A DNA stretch of 64,000 nt from Megalonaias nervosa (Eukaryota > Mollusca > Bivalvia > Unionida > Unionidae): the NCBI GenBank assembly GCA_016617855.1, contig JAECUM010005008.1, positions 1-64,000 on the forward strand. The letters run 5' to 3'. The translations under genes and the position numbers were made by a program. Under the pieces are notes generated by a model, which saw only the letters and a program-made list of their open reading frames with translations, had not been told where the DNA came from and did not search any database. Below are positions 44,764 through 56,069 of this stretch, one piece after another (the stretch's first letter is position 1; each line of letters opens with the position of its first letter).

Positions 44764-45105
44764 CTAATTTATTATTTTACTGACATTTGCAGGCATCACT
44801 TCAGTGCTGGCCAGTTTCACTGGTGGCTGAGGTTTTCGTCGTATTAATCGTGCTAGTCTATCCTTGATTGCTGAGAATGCTTTACTAGCAACATCACCAA
44901 CAGCACCAATACTTTTTTCACGAACAACGTCAATAGCTTTCATTCCCAGTTGCTTTGCAAGCGGTATTGCTTTTGGGGTTATCCTTCTAAATAGACCCTG
45001 AACAACATCACCTAGTCCATCTCCGTAGATCGTTTTGTATACTAGTAATCGTGAATTTATTACCCTGACCATGGTTGGTCCACGTTGAGCATTATATATG
45101 ATCAT
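44764..45105 (-). CDS. Conserved small virion-type protein Y (element A)
   Basis: 113 residues from the Met at 45,105 (MIIYNAQRGP), chosen because B's copy (57,598-58,014) starts at the equivalent place and similarity stops upstream. After a short beta-like start there is GDGLGDVVQGLFR, then an amphipathic helical stretch (IPLAKQLGMKAIDVV, AVGDVASKAFSAIKDRL) and a basic RRK tail. Gly-x-Gly-x-Gly plus amphipathic helix resembles pVI-like membrane-active or core proteins of Maverick-type viruses. Unassigned otherwise. Confidence 0.65.
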   Translation of the reverse strand: MIIYNAQRGPTMVRVINSRLLVYKTIYGDGLGDVVQGLFRRITPKAIPLAKQLGMKAIDVVREKSIGAVGDVASKAFSAIKDRLARLIRRKPQPPVKLASTEVMPANVSKIIN

Positions 45106-45136
45106 CTTATTATAGTCATTGCATCTAATTACATAC

Positions 45137-45335
45137 TCATTCACTGTGATAATCATTGGCGATTTCATTAATAAGGGACCGATATACATTAATATCCATG
45201 ATACCGCCTGTAAATAATCGTTTGCAAATATCAGCTGCTTCATTAATGATTTCTGGGAAATTATTGCCAGCTCGTTTTCCTCCAATGAGAATTTCTAGTC
45301 TTTCAACATCGGCAAGGACGTTATTGGGACAAGTA
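45137..45335 (-). CDS. Conserved small protein X (element A)
   Basis: About 63 residues ending at a TGA at 45,137-45,139. It has the patterns VLADVERLEILIGGKRAGN, EIINEAADICKRLF and VYRSLINEIA. The B copy (58,043-58,255) is about 80% identical over this part by eye, one of the best-preserved pairs, and is open from a Met. In A the start is unclear because the upstream frame merges with the Lys-rich gene. The protein is helical with no known domain. Confidence 0.6.
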
Positions 45336-46226
45336 ATAAGACCACTTCCTCGAGTAGTAAGACCACTTCCAGTGGCACCGAGGGGGGGGGGGAACTTGTA
45401 TTGTTTTCTTCTTCGACGTCAGATGGCATGTAATATTGTTGTGGTTCCGAAGAAGGAGTAGGAGGAGATTGTTCTTTCTTCTTCTTTGATTTCTTCTTAC
45501 TTGTTTTTGGTGGTGCTTTTTGTTCTTTCATTTCTAAAACTTCTTCTAAATGAGCTAATTCTTTTCTGCGTCGAATTTCTTCTGCACGATTGATTTATTA
45601 AATAATTCAAGGCCAGGATGATCATCAGCAACTTGAGCACCTGCTGGTAAATTAGCATAAATTTTAAATACTGCTTTAGTCCAGTTTTTTTTTTATATTG
45701 TTGCACCAGGTTTTAAATACTTTCTTTTTTATCAAAATCTAGTGCAACATCAATTGCATTATTTGCATTTCCCTTGATAGATGCAACCGAGTCATTGGTA
45801 AATTTTTCTATTGATAATTGTCTTACTTTTGATTGAGGAGGTTGAACTTCAGGTTGTGGTTTTTCGAATAAAGCTGGCCAATATCTCTAAGTGGGTCTTG
45901 TGATTGAATATCAACAATTTCACCTGGAAGTCCTCTTAGAATCTGTTTTGTTTTCTTAGTTCTTTCTGCTATTTTTCCAGTTTCTACCGCGGTTTGCTGC
46001 AACGTAGGAAGAAGACCTCTGGTAGCTTCTGTAACTTCTTCGGTAGCTTTCTTAACCCCTTCGGTAGCTCTAGTAACCGGTTTAAATAACTGTTCTGCAC
46101 TGTCTGTAAATTCTTCCTGTGTTTGCTGACGAGCTTGTAGCTTTTGTTTGACAGAATTACGGATGGATAGATATTTTTTAATTGCCTCTAGTCGCTCACG
46201 AGCTAGTTTAGATGTATGAGATTCCA
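45295..46226 (-). pseudogene. Coiled-coil, Lys-rich protein, frameshifted (element A)
   Basis: From Met 46,226 (MESHTSKLARERLEAIKKY) the frame encodes a long charged helix with heptad-like TEGVKKATEEVTEATRG. It continues after frame changes near 45,880, 45,690 and 45,590 into a segment with NWTKAVFKIYANLPAG and a Lys/Pro/Ser-rich end (KKKSKKKKEQSPPTP). It is the rightmost gene of A, starting 22 bp inside the right TIR. Similar coiled-coil first genes occur in Maverick-type elements. Only traces of the Lys/Pro-rich part remain in B (about 58,262-58,375). Confidence 0.55.
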
Positions 46227-46247
46227 TTATTTGATATAACAATGATT

Positions 46248-46496
46248 TAATTATAGCAGCAGGGAGGGTGAACGACCAGCGTTGAGTGACCAGCACGTAA
46301 ACAAAACACACCATAAAATAAAAGCGCGCGTCAGTGATGATGTAACAAAATGAGCTAACCCAATTAGAGAAATCTCATGGCCTGACAGAGGTTTTGGTTT
46401 AACATTATTGACCTTGAGATTTCATTTTCGTAGGAAGGTTTATTTTTCTTAAATAAGGTCTCCAAACAAAATGGTCTGTTCACCCTCCCTGCGGCT
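46248..46496 (-). repeat. Right TIR of element A
   Basis: 249 bp, inverse of the left TIR without its MITE. The inner edge is ttaattatagcagcagg and the outer edge ccctccctgcggct. Like the left one, it begins and ends with inverted agcagcagggaggg. Confidence 0.92.
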
Positions 46497-46651
46497 GCTG
46501 GCCATATGATATCCAGACTATTTTCCACGACAATTCTTTCCACAAGGACTTACTGATCCGATCACGAGCCATCGACAACTATTTTTGGCCTGATGCAAAT
46601 TATATTATTGGATAAGTCCAATTGAAGATAATACTTTTCTTAATTATATAG

Positions 46652-46846
46652 ATGACTGATTCTACTGTTGCAAAACAACTGCAAGAACAGTATTTAAGTC
46701 TAACCGGGATAAAACCAGCTTTTCCAAGGTCAAAAATTGCACAAGAAAAATTACGAAATGAGATAAAATCGTTATTATTAACCGCGAGTGAAACTGAGAG
46801 ATTAACAAAAATAGAAACAAAGATTTGTAGAGATAAGTTTTTTTAA
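46652..46846 (+). CDS. Short open frame of unknown function (element B)
   Basis: 64 residues, MTDSTVAKQLQEQYLSLTG start, highly charged and helical, ending CRDKFF. It lies between element A's right end and B's polymerase remnant. I see no homologue in A. Its amino-acid use is plausible for coding, and it could be the first gene of B's replication block. Unrecognised. Confidence 0.4.
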   Translation: MTDSTVAKQLQEQYLSLTGIKPAFPRSKIAQEKLRNEIKSLLLTASETERLTKIETKICRDKFF

Positions 46847-46884
46847 TGAGAGCGAAAAAAATTATAGGGGATTGAACCATAACA

Positions 46885-49800
46885 CACTACTAGATTTGAT
46901 CTGGATAGATTAACTAGAGATAAGAAACAATTACCATTTGAGTTACAGCTACACGATTTTATCAAAATGGCGAAGAACGAATTTATCAATGATGGTTGGT
47001 CTAATGTTTTTTTGTTTTTTTCAACATTCAAGATTGATGGCGATGAAACATTTATTATTTATTGATTTCACAATGAATGACAAACGAGCATCTACTATTA
47101 TTAATAATCTTGTTGATGACAGTAATATATATTCAGAATAAAATTTATTGTCGAATATATCAGCGAAGATGGTCCGACTTGGAATATTCGTGATAAACTC
47201 GATCCTGTTAAGGCATCACGGCGACATAACAATGTCATCATAATAGATAAAAATTCTAAACCAGGTATTTTCACCGCAATCGATAAACCATACTACAATA
47301 ATGCATATCCAGTGTCCGCTGTTGTTTACGCAATTTATCGTTTAAATGAACAAGACATAGCTGCTTTTGCTCCGATGAAAACATGCTCGCTAAATTGCGT
47401 GGCTCAACGAGTCAGAGAGCATTTTTTAAAACTCAAAACGCGGAAATGGACTTGGAGAATTTATAGCACAGAGGGAAATCTCTCTTATCAACGCAGCCAA
47501 GATAGATGACGTGGTTATTTTAGAAGAAAAAAGAAACCCACTGAAGATTCCAATAATTGCAAAGACAATGACCAATGAGATTTTGTACAATTCTGGTAAA
47601 AACTGTAGTAAGGGTGCTCCAATAACTTTAGATGATCACAATTCAAATGTGTGGACCGACTCAGTGACAAAATTTCCAAGGGAGAGAATAATACGATTTT
47701 ATGACGGCGACATCTACGAAGAAATCTACAACATAAGTAAGCGTGACCCTATATCTGTCTGGCTATTTCACGGAGATGGCTCTGAGACGGATGAATCAAT
47801 ATTTGATCAGTTTCTGGCGTTCTTTATCGAAAGGAATCACTCCAACGTGCGATGAAACAGATTGCAGTAAAATATGACGGCGACAACGATGATTTACTCG
47901 TGAACTGTTTTACAAAGTTGTCAGTTGTGACACATATAGTCCAACAAAAAAGTAAATGGCGTCTAGCTCCAAAAGAATTTCTCGATGATGTATCACAATC
48001 TTGTGTTGAGTTTGGATATGGTGGTCTTTGGAGCACAAAATATAATTCCTCCGATATGATTTCTGTTGACAATGTCTCTGCTTATCCGGCGATTTTTCTT
48101 GGACTTGGCGAGTGTCATCGTTATTTCGAGCGATTCGGGCACCCAACACACGAAATGACACGAGTTGCAATAAACGGGCCGCTACCAAATATCGATCTTA
48201 CTGGATTTGCCGAGATTGAATCGTTCGAGTTTTCAGCGAGTATTCATCACGTGATACCAATTTGGTTTGGTAGACACTTTAATAAACCTGATACCAGGGT
48301 AGTGTCAATCTCATAGACTGTTGCGCAAAAATCAGCGTGGATGGGCTCCAGTAGTAATACCATACATGCTCTATGCCAAGATTCTCACATCGCTGACTAT
48401 AACCGCTGCGATAATTTCACACAAATCACAAAAATCTGTCTCGTTACACAAGACGACAAAGATATATGCAGAAAATTTATCGGTAAGTTCACTCAGGGTT
48501 CATCATTTGATAATGCACGTCGTTCTACAAGATTAATTGTGGATCCAGCCGAATTAGATTTTGTTGTCAAAGACACAGCGGCAAAAGGTGTGTTAGTGTC
48601 ACGGATAAATGCAATCATGCAAGATGGAAAAAACATAGGTATGATAGTTATCTACTACGAAAGCAATTCTCCTCAATTTACTCATTTGAGATCATCTATG
48701 CTGGCATACTCGTCAATAAATTTGTTCTCGATGATCAACAGATTTCCTACTGACATTGCTAGAGTTGCAACAGATTCTTTTTACGCTAGTCGTTGTAAAA
48801 TGGATCTCGTGAAACCATTTATCGATAATCTAGCGATGCCGGTTGGGGTTCGTTGCGAATAAAACGTAAAAAAATACGCAATTATCTGGAGTCAGCTGAT
48901 GCTAGGTACCTGATGTTTATTATCGCAACGATAATTAATTACATATTTCATCGTCACCGTCAGTAAACGATCCAATCACGAGACATAGCACAGTCTATCC
49001 GAATGGTCCCCTGGTTCTAGTAAAACAACATGTGCGATAGAATTATTTAATAACACTGACATGATTGTGTTGACGCCAACTCACCGGCTTGCCAGATAGA
49101 TGAGACAACGTGGTGTCAACGCATGCACGTGTCATATTTTCTTTCGACGGCGAGGTGATGCATGGACCCCCGAACGAATGGGTGAGAAATATATCCCGAG
49201 AATAATTATCTGGGATGAGATTTGTACAGTATCCAAAGGTGTTTTAAAAATGTTTCTTGATTGGCTATTAACAAAACCGACTGCAATTATCATGTATGGC
49301 GATCATGGACAGCCTCTCCCGTTTACAGGTGAATCAGCACACCAATGGTTGATCAACTATGTTAGCCACTATCAAGAAGTTTTTTTACGACCATCGATCA
49401 CAGGATGAACAATTACGACAACTGAAATCGTTAATCAGATTACAAACTGACAAAATTCAGTGTGAAATACTGCATACCGTAATTTCAGAGACCCAATGTC
49501 AGATTTCTGGAACTTATGGCGCCCTAATGATCTGATAGTTTTATCCATGAAAAACGTCCCTGATTCACTTCAGCGTTAATTATTTGAGTTTCACAAGGAA
49601 ATATTTCATGATCAACTAGTTCCATTATGTTATCGACCAACAGATACACGCGGACAAAATATACTTGTTGATATTTCAGCAGCAAACGGAGTTTGATGAA
49701 AACAAAAACTCGTTCTTAATGATATCGTCGAGGTTCCAGTAGAGGCTGTACAACATGCGTTGTCGGCGTCGGAGACGCAAGCGGCAGTCGTTTCACGACA

Positions 49801-50083
49801 GAAAAAAGTAGCTGGCATTGCGCGAGGTGACAAAAAAAAACCCCAGCGCCAGTTTGATCTGGATGTGGAATTTGTCATGACTCTGAAACAAAGACAAAAT
49901 AATCACTGCGCCTGCCGTAACACATTAATGTTGTGGCAACATTTTCCTAATGACGTACGACAATTTACCGTGTACAGAATCGATAGTAGTTTCGTCCACA
50001 CACGCGAAAATATCTCTCTGACATGTCTTGAATGTAACAGACGTAGAGGAGCTTCGTTCCTCAGAGCGTGTGACTTTTGTTAG
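46885..50083 (+). pseudogene. PolB - helicase - HNH pseudogene (element B)
   Basis: A homologue of A's 32,879-36,336, in fragments across frames. Leading polymerase region: about 46,890-47,509 (NCVAQRVREHF) and 47,511-47,855 (EILYNSGKN, DPISVWLF). PolB core: 47,852-48,316 (GECHRYFERFGHP) and 48,341-48,862 (FIGKFTQGS, RVATDSFY). Helicase: about 49,000-49,408 (IIWDEICT, GDHGQPLPF), then heavily broken with the final motifs apparently deleted. HNH end: 49,760-50,083 (FVMTLKQRQNN, LTCLECNRRRG). Many stops and indels make it clearly non-functional. It is oriented opposite to A's copy. Confidence 0.9.
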
Positions 50084-51040
50084 CGTTTCGTTTTGTTGAC
50101 GCGTATCCAATCCGGTGGTAACTGGGTGTTTTCAGGAATTACCTGTAATTCTTCACGTACAAATCCACTTTGAGGAGCTGTTGAATCTAATCCATAGATT
50201 GGTGGTTGCGTAGTGGATCTTACCACACTGGAAATTGAATGTGTTATTACACTCCACATGGGATCAGTTGCTCTTGCTGCACCACTCTCAAGTTCACCAG
50301 GTTCATATAAATATCTCACTGTTACTTGACTACCCAACACTGGTTGTTGTAGCAGATCTAGTGATTTTAGTCGTGGAATATGTCTTTTCGCAATTGTAAC
50401 GGCAGGTTTCATGTTAATTTCCACCCGTGACCTCGTTGTTTAACGAGGCCACCACATGAGGTAGTCTCGCAACCCATTCACGATATCTGTCCTGAACGCT
50501 CAGGGTTCCGCTCAGTAATTCTTGGGCATAGTGATGTCCAAAGAGTCACTGTGCAAGTGATTGATTAAATCGTTCAATGATTGCCTGATCGCGATGTATC
50601 GGGGTGTGTCCACGTGTCATCTTAACGTGTTGTTGTTGCATCAGTGTTGTTACTGCACCGAGAAATTCTTTGCCAGGATCAGCCTGTAGCAATTGTGGCC
50701 ATCACAGGCCATCGTGTGGCCCGGGTCCTCGCGAATAAATTCGTTCAAATGCTGCTGAGACTTCAGTTGCTGTTTTAGACGATAACGGTTCAGCCTCTTT
50801 GTATCTACTTGCAACATCTACGACAGTCAACGCGTATTTGTATGAGTGCCTTTTACATACGTCATGTGGTAAAAACAAGATATCTGCCTGATGAACTTCG
50901 TTGGGTGTGCTGACATCAAACCGTCCATGTTGAATTGTTTTGGGACGTGGAAGATAAATTTGCCATATGGCCTGTCGTGACAACCAATCTGCGTTTACAG
51001 CACGTGTGACACCTGCTGCATCGGCGAGTTTTTAATTACT
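50080..51040 (-). pseudogene. Integrase pseudogene (element B)
   Basis: A homologue of A's integrase. 50,702-50,983 keeps EVHQADILFLPHD and YALTVVDVASRYKEAEPL (first catalytic Asp region). The middle (about 50,430-50,700) keeps the second Asp and Glu regions in broken frames. 50,080-50,424 keeps the C-terminal VTVRYLYEPGELE and FVREELQVIPENTQLP. The stop overlaps the polymerase remnant by a few bases, the same convergent end-to-end arrangement as in A. Confidence 0.88.
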
Positions 51041-51129
51041 GCTGTACCTCTGCAATATCCTATCGGACTATAATAAAGCGACCCCATTATGTAATTGTTG
51101 GCGTTTAATTGCCAGTTCCCAGCACTATT

Positions 51130-51614
51130 TTACTTTTCATCGCCGATCTTATCAACCAATTCGCGAGTGATTCTCGTATGGTTTTATTCTTTATCGAACT
51201 CAGCGTGTGAAATAACTTGACATCCCCGATATGTCGTTGTTGTAAATCTGGATTTTTATATGCGACATCATGAACATGGCACGCTTGATCAATCGCATTT
51301 GCCGAAATTCGCCCGGTTTTGGTTGATTTTTTTCGTCAAGTCTCATACCAAAGCCAGTTCCAGGACCACAATAATTATATCCTGGAAAATGTGTTTCCTC
51401 AGGATACATAGCCCATGGTGTTCCAGGTGTTTTCCCGAGTGCCTTATCAATATCGCCGCTCGCTGTTGCAACAGGAATACTCACAAACATATATTTTTTG
51501 TTTGCTGCATTTTACACATTTACCTGTAAGTGTCGGCCTATTATTTTTCAACGTGGTTGCTCTCAGAAATTTTTTGCCAGTGACTGTCTTGCATCGAACA
51601 CAATATAAACTCAT
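51130..51614 (-). pseudogene. Zinc-ribbon - PLA2 pseudogene (element B)
   Basis: From the Met at 51,614: zinc ribbon YCVRC … GKCVKC (both pairs in one frame), then after a frame change the PLA2 module with GYNYCGPGTG and a broken region where the catalytic His-Asp is expected. The intact ribbon here, contiguous with PLA2, shows what A's broken start once was. It is divergent from the ATPase gene, as in A. Confidence 0.82.
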
Positions 51615-51643
51615 GATTATAAATAATATTATATTTGTACAAT

Positions 51644-52298
51644 ATGAACGTGATTGACTTTTCAGCAACAAGTGAGCAAGCACCGGTCAAGCATCATCCA
51701 GTTTTACCAAATTCCATTCGAGCTATTATAATTGGTCCATCTGGGTCGGGTAAAACTCAGCTGTTGCTCAGCCTGATAATTATGTGGCTCAAATGGGACA
51801 AACTTTATTTAGTAGCGCCATCTGTGGAAGACCAACGATGCTATAATGTCTTTAAGAAAGTTAATGAATCTGCGGCGTCTGAAGACGATGTTATTGAATT
51901 TATCACAGACATCGATGAAGCGTCATCCGTCGAGGATTTTAACGGGGATATCAATAATCTAGTGGTTTACGATGATGTCATTGCTAAACAAACAAGCAAA
52001 TTAAGCCAGAATATTTTCACGGGGCAGACATAAAAACACAGATGTTATTTACTTTACTCAGCTGTATACTCAGCTTCCCAAAGTAATTAGAGATAATTGC
52101 AGTTTTTTGGTTAGTTTTAACGGGTTGATACACATACGCTTCAAAATATTCATCAGTCATGGTGTCCTGGCAACATGGACATAGGTAAGTTTGAATACTT
52201 CTTCGCACACGCTCAGAAAACTCCGCATGGATTCATCACGATAAGTTTACACGATCAAGCAGCACGTTATCTAATTGGTCTTGATAAAATCTTTTATT
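51644..52298 (+). pseudogene. Packaging ATPase pseudogene (element B)
   Basis: The N-terminal 130 codons are open from Met 51,644 and keep Walker A GPSGSGKT and the NNLVVYDDV Walker B region. The frame then breaks near 52,015. The C-terminal part, ending LIGLDKIFY near 52,298, is in other frames. It is about 75-80% similar to A's copy over the open part by eye. Confidence 0.9.
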
Positions 52299-52320
52299 AA
52301 AGAAATTCATTTGTTGTGTA

Positions 52321-52678
52321 ATGAACCAGGAAAATATTAACGAGATTATCTCTACGATTGAACAATTGCAGCAAGATGCTCTCGCGGTTCAACTCGATGT
52401 TGAAAAATCAACGATGATTTTGAGATGGTACGTAAAGAAGGCAGATATACACTCGCGGATGAGTACAGATTTATCAAATTACTCCAACGCAAAAAGGAAT
52501 CGTCTTTGGCGGTTTTACATGAACAACATGATATAACTAAATTTGTTCCATTGACAAGTGCCATTGATAAAATACGACCAGATTTGTATTGACAATATAA
52601 AACTCGAGCAGCTGTAAGTGCTCGTGCGAGACAGCTAAAAAAACTTGTATTGGAATCTGTTAAGATTTCCGCAGAATG
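52321..52678 (+). pseudogene. Homologue of the 38.6-kb unknown gene (element B)
   Basis: Starts MNQENINEIISTI at 52,321, changes frame near 52,425 and ends at a stop near 52,678 after a further in-frame stop near 52,591. It keeps the FVPLTSAIDKI pattern shared with A. It follows the ATPase directly, as the A copy would if A's replication block were turned round. Confidence 0.7.
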
Positions 52679-52859
52679 AGAAGCATTCCCCAATGAGGAA
52701 TAGCCTAAACAACAATAAAAAAAAAAATTAACGACAAAAAATTGTTTTTTTTTTTTGTTGTTGTTTTTATTTGTTAATTATTTTCGTATAAGTGGGTCGC
52801 TTCACGGCCTGTCACGCACATATAAACTAACGGTCAATTCTTCACCACGTCGGTCCAAT

Positions 52860-53246
52860 AAATTACCGTTATTTTAAGATCACCGAAGACCAGCTGCCTA
52901 CTTTCAAAATACAATGGGTTGACATCGACAAATTACAATAGGAAATCAATGACTTTATTGACGAACATTTTCAAACGATTTACAACCCGTGGAAAAAACT
53001 GGGGTCTTGCCGATAATTCTCCGACATAATAACGACCCGGATGGTGGTGATCGTCATGCACCTAAGGGTATTGTCATTATCACATCTAGTGTCTCACACA
53101 GTCGACGGGAGCTATACCGTGTCTGGGCAAGCATTACATTGGCAGGCCCGGCAGGAATATGTTCTTTACAGCTTTTCTCCAGATGTCCCGCCGGGTCATT
53201 TGTTTGTGTCGGTGCCAACTAAATCCTGTTTATTCACGATGTTATA
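52860..53246 (+). pseudogene. Homologue of the 39.2-kb minor capsid candidate (element B)
   Basis: Plus-strand remnants keep PVILRHNNDPDGG-like, DGSYTVS and YVLYSFSPDVPPGH segments in two frames. The C-terminal strands are lost. It lies in the opposite orientation to the rest of the structural block, unlike A. An upstream stretch at 52,735-52,850 is non-coding. Confidence 0.7.
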
Positions 53247-53253
53247 ATCCATC

Positions 53254-53711
53254 GCTGTCACGAATATATTTTCGTCTAACCGGCCTGTTATTGATTTAAT
53301 TCTACGCTGAAGTTCATCATTGATTTGTTCGATTTGATATGATCCTGCTGGTATGCTGACGAGTTTCCAATCTGGGATTGGCTGCCCGTTCTCATCAGGC
53401 TTGGTTTAATGCGAGAATACCAGTGTATTGTTGGCGTCTAATCCACCAAATGATTCTTCTCTGATATTTGGCCAACTATAGTAAAGTCGTAATTGTGCCA
53501 GTGCGATTTCAAATTACCGACCATTAGGAGCTTTTATCGGAGTTGGGAAACCACTATCGAATTCCGGCCGTGTTGACGTCGCTGATATGATTGTGCTCGT
53601 CGGCGGTGTTGTGTTAGCGATGATCTGTTCTAGTCTTGTGGTTATTTCTACGGTCATTCTAAATACGGCGTTGGCAATGGTGTATTGACGTACTTGTGAT
53701 ATCGATAACAA
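53254..53711 (-). pseudogene. Homologue of the 40-kb vertex/minor virion protein (element B)
   Basis: The minus strand keeps RRIKSITG-like, IEQINDELQRRI, ALAQLRLYYSWPNI and the N-terminal region near 53,660, with frameshifts. Everything C-terminal to the middle is deleted, and the remnant abuts the inverted neighbour at 53,246. Confidence 0.7.
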
Positions 53712-54133
53712 ATATCCCTGATCGCAGCAAATTCATTGTCTGATGTTGCACCACCGTTTAACCCCGCTGACAGTATCGATGATATATTAATGCACGCATA
53801 TGTCGCAGCGTAAGTTACTTTTGTGTGCTTGTGCAATATTTTACAGGTACATGTAGATATTATTGCCGCGATAATTTTGAGTATACCAGCAACACCGACA
53901 ACAACAAAGACACCGATTCCAACCGCGAGCGGTATCACGGGCGTTGCTGATAATGTGCCGATTAAAGTCGTTTTTGCAGCTACCAGAGAGAAAACCGCGT
54001 ATACAACATTGTCGATGACGATGATTCGTCTGCGATATTTTTTGGTTTTGTCATATGTTCGTCGATGATTTCTACCAGCGATGCCTTCCACGCACACGCC
54101 TGATTATACCAAAATGATTGTGTGGCATTCATT
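53654..54133 (-). pseudogene. Homologue of the two-helix membrane-type protein (element B)
   Basis: Reads KKYRRRIIVIDNVVYAVF and a second hydrophobic stretch, ending SSILSAGLNGG and EFAAIRDI. The N-terminal part (from about 54,133) is in another frame. The hydrophobic pattern matches A. Confidence 0.75.
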
Positions 54134-54136
54134 ATG

Positions 54137-55150
54137 GTATATATTTAATTTCCAATTGTGAGTTTTGTTCGAGACATATTCCGGACGCCACCAATAATTC
54201 GTTGAGCTTAGGGCTTTCTCCTCTGGAACCAGTGTGAATTTTTTCTCGATATATTTCTCTTATCACGACTAAGGCGGTTCCGGAAAATCTGTCAGTGAAA
54301 GGACCAAATGAATTTGTCGTATGTATCTCAAATTTGGCGGGGCCAAGCACGGAGAGCCTATACAATCCTGTAACCTCAGAGGTATATCTGATAGAGTTGT
54401 ATTCCGGTGTCCATGTAGCAGATCCAGCCGCCACTGTGTATACCATGTTGATGAGCAGAGTCGTGTGAATTACACTATTGGAAAAAATTTTGATTTTATC
54501 GAGCTCAGTATTTATCGAATTGATTCTGAGTTGATTTTCGTGAGCTCATTGTTAATAATTTCGATTGTTGTTTTAACGTTGACTAGTTCAATAAGTTGTG
54601 TATTAATTTCAGAGAGCTTAGTCTTGAAGACCTTTAGATTTCCAAAGATATTATATATGGTCTTATTTATGTTTCTGCCAAAAATTTGTAAACGCGGTTA
54701 CATGATGAGTATATTCAAATCTGAACGTGGTCATTCAATCATTGATTGTCATTAACAAAGTCATAATTGGGATGTTGCTGTTGTCCACGTATTTCTTCGT
54801 TGCAGCGTCATCGTTTGATTCTGGTTCTCTCAAATTAGCAATCCTATTTCCGCTCATGTTGAGATCGCCAGTCATTGTATCACCGGCTTTAGCAACATAT
54901 TTACTGATCTCAGTTCTGATTGTGGAGTTGTTGTCCACGTATTTTTTGTTGCCACGTCATCGTCTGATTTTGGTTATCTCACATTGATAATTGTATTTCT
55001 GCTCATGTTGAGATCGCCATACATTGTATCTCCAATTATTCTAATACGTCCAGTAATCTCTCCCATGATTGTTAGAATTGATTCCTCCAAGCTTTTACTT
55101 TTACCGGTTTTAGTAAACACCACTAGGTTATCTTTAGTATACACATGCAC
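54137..55150 (-). pseudogene. Fibre-like protein pseudogene (element B)
   Basis: It keeps the C-terminal beta domain (VAAGSATWTPEYNS, EVTGLYRLS) and tail-fibre repeats NRIANLREP…DAATKKYVD near 54,790-54,880, plus a degenerate third repeat near 54,950-55,060. Frames are broken several times. The N-terminal start is fused by a deletion to the end of the protease remnant near 55,150. Confidence 0.78.
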
Positions 55151-55521
55151 AGCTTTCTGAGGCGGAGCTGATGAGCTTGACACAGCATTGAGTACATCAA
55201 GTACTTCTGGACCACATATTGGTGGATCCGTTATTGTCTGTGTTGGTAATATTGAATACCAGATTGGTATGTCGCCGGCTAAGACACTATACCGTAAAAA
55301 TTCTTTTGGTGGCGCAAATCCATACGAATCGAAATAAACAACTCCACGTGGATCAACCCCGTATGCAACCCAATGAGTACCTGGACCAGAACGTCCATCG
55401 AGATTAATAATACAGGTTCAACACGATTTGGTTTTTCCTGTAATTGATCACGAATGAAAACACCTCTGACGTTTTTTATGTTTAATCGCGAAGTAGCATT
55501 AGGTAAATCAAAATTGGACAT
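55150..55521 (-). pseudogene. Adenain-like protease pseudogene (element B)
   Basis: Starts MSNFDLPNATSRLNIKN near 55,521 and keeps VRGVFIRDQLQ. It changes frame near 55,410, where A is still in frame. The FDSYG Asp region and the C-terminal DPPICG Cys region are still recognisable in other frames. Confidence 0.75.
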
Positions 55522-55589
55522 AGGAAGCTTGACCATACCGCGTTTCTGGTAATCTTAGACCCTGTCCATTTTTTTAGGTGTTTATGCTG

Positions 55590-55975
55590 TGTCGGGACAC
55601 TCTGTGTCCTGTTGCTTTTATCAGTGCTATACCGGCAGCTGTTCGAACGACTCCAAGTGCAACTGCTTTTGCGACATCTGGAGCCGCTGATGAATTAGCG
55701 CTGGTAACGCCGCTAGAAATGGAAATATACTGCCGGTTTTTATTATGTCGCTGATCGCATTCGCAGAAAGATCAAGTCGAACGCCAGTTTTTGATTTCTT
55801 GGCGTCATTGTATTGCTTGAGTTGACGTTCCATTAACGATAATTTATTTGGGCCCTGCAATGCCGCCGATTTCAGGGTTATTTTAGCCCCAGAATTCTTC
55901 TTCGATGCGGACTGCAGCTTTTTAATCCGACCAGGTGTCAGAGTAACATTGGCGTGATGATATGACTTTATAACA
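55590..55975 (-). pseudogene. Small basic core protein pseudogene (element B)
   Basis: It keeps GPNKLSLMERQLKQYNDAKKSKTGVR-type sequence (shared with A around the same positions) and the VTLTPG start near 55,960 in another frame. The Ala-rich segment is frameshifted. Confidence 0.7.
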
Positions 55976-55979
55976 TCAT

Positions 55980-56065
55980 GAATGATCTAATTACATATCG
56001 CTTGCGATCCAATTACATGTTTGGAAAACACTTACATGTTTGGAAAACAATTACATGTTCTGAAA
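55980..56065. repeat. Short TTACATGTTT-type repeats after the capsid gene (element B)
   Basis: Four units of about 17-20 bp built on attacatgtttggaaaaca occur between the core-protein and capsid remnants. They look like local amplification of the capsid 3' end, because acatgtttt is also the capsid stop region. Confidence 0.7.
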
Positions 56066-56069
56066 ACAT

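Larger units (their letters stand above)
29975..46496. mobile_element. Element A: inner Polinton/adintovirus-like provirus, nearly complete
   Basis: The element is 16,522 bp, with ends agcagcagggaggg (left) and agccgcagggaggg (right, read inward). An exact 5-bp duplication gctgg (29,970-29,974 and 46,497-46,501) flanks it, as expected for a retroviral-type integrase. Left to right it encodes ATPase (-), zinc-ribbon/PLA2 (+), integrase (+), PolB-helicase-HNH (-), a Cys-rich protein (+), an HNH endonuclease (+), a tRNA-like RNA, then the structural block, mostly on the minus strand. Several genes carry one or a few stops or frame changes, so it is a provirus in early decay rather than clearly active. 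Confidence 0.9.
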
